The notes under the pieces: generated by a model
Databases searched by the model: none
What the model was told of the DNA's origin: nothing
The model's input: the letters and a program-made list of their open reading frames with translations, nothing else
Position numbers and translations under genes: made by a program
Assembly: GCA_025526915.1 (NCBI GenBank)
Contig: JAHLKH010000475.1
Coordinates: 1-10,422 of the forward strand
Length of the DNA: 10,422 nucleotides
Direction of reading: 5' to 3'
Source of the DNA: Entophlyctis helioformis
Lineage: Eukaryota; Chytridiomycota; Chytridiomycetes; Chytridiales; Chytriomycetaceae
Shown here: piece by piece, positions 8,519 to 10,422 of the stretch
Position numbering within the stretch: position 1 is the stretch's first letter
Layout of the letters: each line of letters opens with the position of its first letter

Positions 8519-9567
8519 ATGGTATGATACGCTGGCCATACCAACTCAAAGTCATGAAGTGGGTCAGCAACCTCCCAGATGACAGCATGTGCCGTACAAG
8601 TTCTTGGCGGCAGAGCCAGACATCAAGACGATGGTGCGATACTTCCGTCCGTCAGACTACCTCACCATTGCTGGTGTCGGTGTAGGCTTCCCTGCCGCTC
8701 TCGCCATTTGGGGTAAGCAGCAGTCTGTCAGCGTCTGTCCAAGCTGCCAGTTGAGCCGTCGCAGCAGTAACAGCAGCAACAGTAACAGCAGCAGCAACAG
8801 CAGCAGCAGCAGCAGCAACAGAACAGCAGCAGTAACAGCAGTAACAGCAACCAACTGAGCTGCCCCTGAAACGGGCTTGGGCATGCGGGCCATGCGGCAG
8901 CAAACGGCCCAGCGCTGTCACTGTTGGCGGCCAGCCAGCTTGGCTGGATGCAGCAGTGAGCCACAGAGACGCTACAAACTGACGCTGTCTGTCACTGTTG
9001 TCGGCATGGCCGGCCTGCAGAGCGCATCTCGCCGACGCTGCACCCGCGCAAGCTGCCCCGCATTATGGCTGTCCAAGTGCCCTTCTACTTCACGGGCGGC
9101 CTGATCTTGGCGTTCCAAAGCACCCTGTGTATGTCATTCATGCATGTTTGGCACCAAATGGGAGGGCACTGTGTTGCGGCTGTCATGGCGTGCAGATGGC
9201 CCATTGGCGAGCTGCATGCCATGGCGCCAATCCGCTCGTGTCCGCCTCGATCCGCCTCGATAGTCTCAAAGCACTCACCAATATCTTGCCCTGCCTTGGT
9301 ATTGTTAAACGGACACTGGTGACTATCTGGGCTGGCATTGCCAAACTGCGGATCTGCAATGCTCGGCCGGATGGACCTTGCTCGGCGGTGCGGCGTGACT
9401 CTTTCCTTGCGCTGCCGCAATGATTGCAACAACACATCTGCATTTTGTGCGCAGTCCGCTTCTGGGGCTGGAAGGAGAACAAGCGCGAGGCCAAGATGTG
9501 GATGGACGAGGCTACTGAACGCGAAAGCCAGCCTGTTCGTGTCAGAACATGGAGTGAGACCGAGTAA
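8519..9567 (+). CDS. NADH:ubiquinone oxidoreductase (complex I) 21-kDa / NUXM-type accessory subunit
   Basis: An accessory membrane-arm subunit of mitochondrial complex I, of the type present in fungi and plants (Pfam NADH-u_ox-rdase type; from memory). Exons: 8586-8712, 9021-9128 and 9455-9567 (stop TAA 9565). The introns are 8713-9020 (GTAAGC...CTGCAG) and 9129-9454 (GTATGT...GCGCAG). Removing them joins codons exactly: G+AG gives Glu, T+TC gives Phe. The product carries YKFLAAEPD..., the family's RYFRPSDY motif, one hydrophobic segment (LTIAGVGVGFPAALAIW), a second (PFYFTGGLILAFQSTL), and the hallmark FRFWGWKENKREAKM, for ~115 residues. The start is unclear. An in-frame stop lies at 8580. 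Either ATG 8519-8521 is a minimal first exon spliced by a 64-bp intron (8522-8585, GTATGA...GACAG) in phase 0, or ATG 8587 is the start and one base is missing (ATGTGCC for ATGTGCCC). Confidence 0.85.
8760..8852 (+). repeat. CAG/AAC-rich trinucleotide repeat in an intron
   Basis: An imperfect AGC/AAC/AGT triplet array within intron 8713-9020 of the complex I subunit gene. It gives poly-Ser, poly-Asn or poly-Leu/Cys reading frames on both strands, all artefactual because the intron is well supported by codon joining on either side. Confidence 0.93.
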
Positions 9568-9887
9568 TGATTGTCCACTTGGATGCACGATAGCCATGAC
9601 AATCATACCACGGATGTTGCAAAGAGCGTCGCATCGCATCGCACAGTCCTCTCCGCAGTCTGCAACATGAACCCAGCCATATTGGTCGCCAATCGTAATG
9701 AATCGATTGCCAGCCTTGATCAACAGCAACCCTTCATTTGCCCGTCATCATCATCGCCATCATGCCAGCCGCCTTGCCAGCTTCGCTCCGTCCGGTGTGC
9801 TGCTGCCAGACTTGCTGCAAGGCTTGTCGCTGATCTGCCGTGTAGCTCTGTCTGGCTTTGGCTTTGGCTTGTCAGCCAGAATCTGCC
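9568..9887. other. Convergent 3' intergenic region, no gene seen
   Basis: This 320-bp region lies between the stop of the complex I subunit gene (plus) and the stop of the deacylase gene (minus), so it should hold both 3' UTRs and terminators. I see no canonical AATAAA on either strand and no conserved coding signal. A long minus-strand open frame spans part of it (9085-9729) but is antisense to two confirmed exons and is not believed. Confidence 0.5.
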
Positions 9888-10422
9888 TCAGTAGTTTTCC
9901 TTGGCCTCCTTCGGAAGGACTTCGTTCTCCTTCTTGATCACGCCCATATGCATGACGCGGTCGCCCGCCATGGCAACGGGGTTCGAGCTCCTTCCGATGG
10001 TCTTGGATTGTGTACCGCCAGACACCGCCACCACAATCAGTAGGCCAGACAAGTGCCAGTCGATACACGGTAAAGAGTCGTCAAGCAGCCAGCGCGCCAC
10101 TTACCACGCCGTGACTTTGGGGCGTAGATTTCGTCGACAATGTTGCCGAAAAATGTTCTTGATTCGGGCAATAAGGTCGCCCTTGCGAATGATGCTGTTG
10201 ACTGCAGGGTAGACCTCCAGAACACCGCCGGTGTTGGTGTAAATCCAGAATCCCTTGGAACAAAGGATGGTGTTTGGCTGAGGCGTTGTAGGCTCTTCCT
10301 CCTCGGCCGTGAACATGTTGAGATACGCAAGGATGCGCATTACGCCAAGGTACGACCATTGCACAAACTGATTCTGGAGCAGCTGAGGATTGCCAATCTC
10401 GACCGTGATCGATTTTACGCCA
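9888..10422 (-). CDS. AstE/AspA-family zinc deacylase, C-terminal part, two frameshifts
   Basis: Succinylglutamate desuccinylase/aspartoacylase family, members of which are zinc-dependent deacylases (family knowledge). Only the C-terminal region is in the window; the zinc-binding N-terminal half lies beyond 10422. Visible from the edge: VKSITVEIGNPQLLQNQFV, a helical stretch, then the C-terminal beta-barrel with GGVLEVYPAV..IIRKGDLIARIKNIF, GNIVDEIYAP, and after an intron TIGRSSNPVAMAGDRVMHMGVI, ending EAKENY and a stop (9890-9888). The intron is 10002-10104 (GTAAGT...CCAAG, 103 bp). The exon 10105-10422 needs two frame corrections: one extra base in the A5 run at 10149-10153 (between KNIF and GNIV), and one in the TTTGGGG run (10115-10121) before SHGV. 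After these the phase at the donor (GTG|GTAAGT) matches ACC ATC GGA. No gene symbol is justified, since the exact substrate subgroup cannot be read. Confidence 0.8.

Larger units (their letters stand above)
7926..8537 (-). repeat. Inverted repeat, right copy (~612 bp)
   Basis: Reverse complement of 267-910. The outer end is GTATGATACGCTGGCC, at 8537. The inner part (7926-7960) is more diverged than the rest. Relative to the left copy it lacks single bases in several homopolymers (for example TGGCAG/TGCAG, CTTGGCTT/CTTGCTT, CCGGAG/CCGAG, CTGGAGC/CTGAGC) and has one extra A (TTAACGG). The tetranucleotide array is about half as long. Confidence 0.9.

Noticed and set aside
8652..8964. Leu-, Cys- or Ala-rich minus-strand open frames
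   Set aside because: They come entirely from the CAG/AAC triplet array inside an intron.
9085..9729. 214-codon minus-strand open frame
   Set aside because: It is antisense to two exons of the complex I subunit that are confirmed by codon joining and motifs, and has no motif of its own.

Overview
The window reads as nuclear DNA of a fungus, probably an early-diverging one such as a chytrid (my inference). The grounds are many short GT-AG introns (mostly 60-103 bp) with CTAAY/CTGAC-like branch points, a complex I accessory subunit of the kind found in fungi and plants but not animals, and a WDR24/Rtc1 (SEA/GATOR2) gene. No prokaryotic operon, phage, CRISPR array or RNA gene is visible.

Layout, left to right. 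(1) 1-264, minus: an unrecognised spliced gene leaving the left edge, possibly with upstream exons at 357-658. (2) 267-910: the left copy of a ~0.6-kb repeat that includes a CATC microsatellite. (3) 1005 to ~3220, plus: a Ser/Asp/Glu-rich, probably nucleolar-type protein with a Net1/Dnt1-like N-terminus, whose reading frame is broken repeatedly. (4) 3259-7745, minus: WDR24/Rtc1 in about eleven exons. Exons 1-7 join in perfect phase; the C-terminal zinc-ribbon/RING exons carry indels. (5) 7926-8537: the second, inverted copy of the repeat. (6) 8519/8586-9567, plus: the complex I 21-kDa (NUXM-type) subunit. (7) 9568-9887: a convergent 3' intergenic region without a visible gene. (8) 9888-10422, minus: the C-terminal part of an AstE/AspA-type (succinylglutamate desuccinylase/aspartoacylase) zinc deacylase, with two single-base frameshifts.

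The most striking structure is the pair of nearly identical inverted repeats. Each copy sits in the intergenic space between a pair of divergently transcribed genes, about 7 kb apart, and together they bracket a two-gene segment (Ser-rich gene plus WDR24). Each copy holds an exon-like block with acceptor, open frame and donor. In the left copy this splices in phase into the left-edge gene, so the right copy may be a truncated 5' duplicate of that gene. The copies differ mostly by single-base indels in short homopolymers, and similar indels break three of the genes. Residual sequencing/assembly error is therefore a serious explanation for the frameshifts. The genes show no shared pathway: TORC1 signalling (WDR24), respiration (NUXM), a deacylase and a probable nucleolar protein. 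I found no convincing previously undescribed system; the repeat architecture is the best candidate for follow-up.
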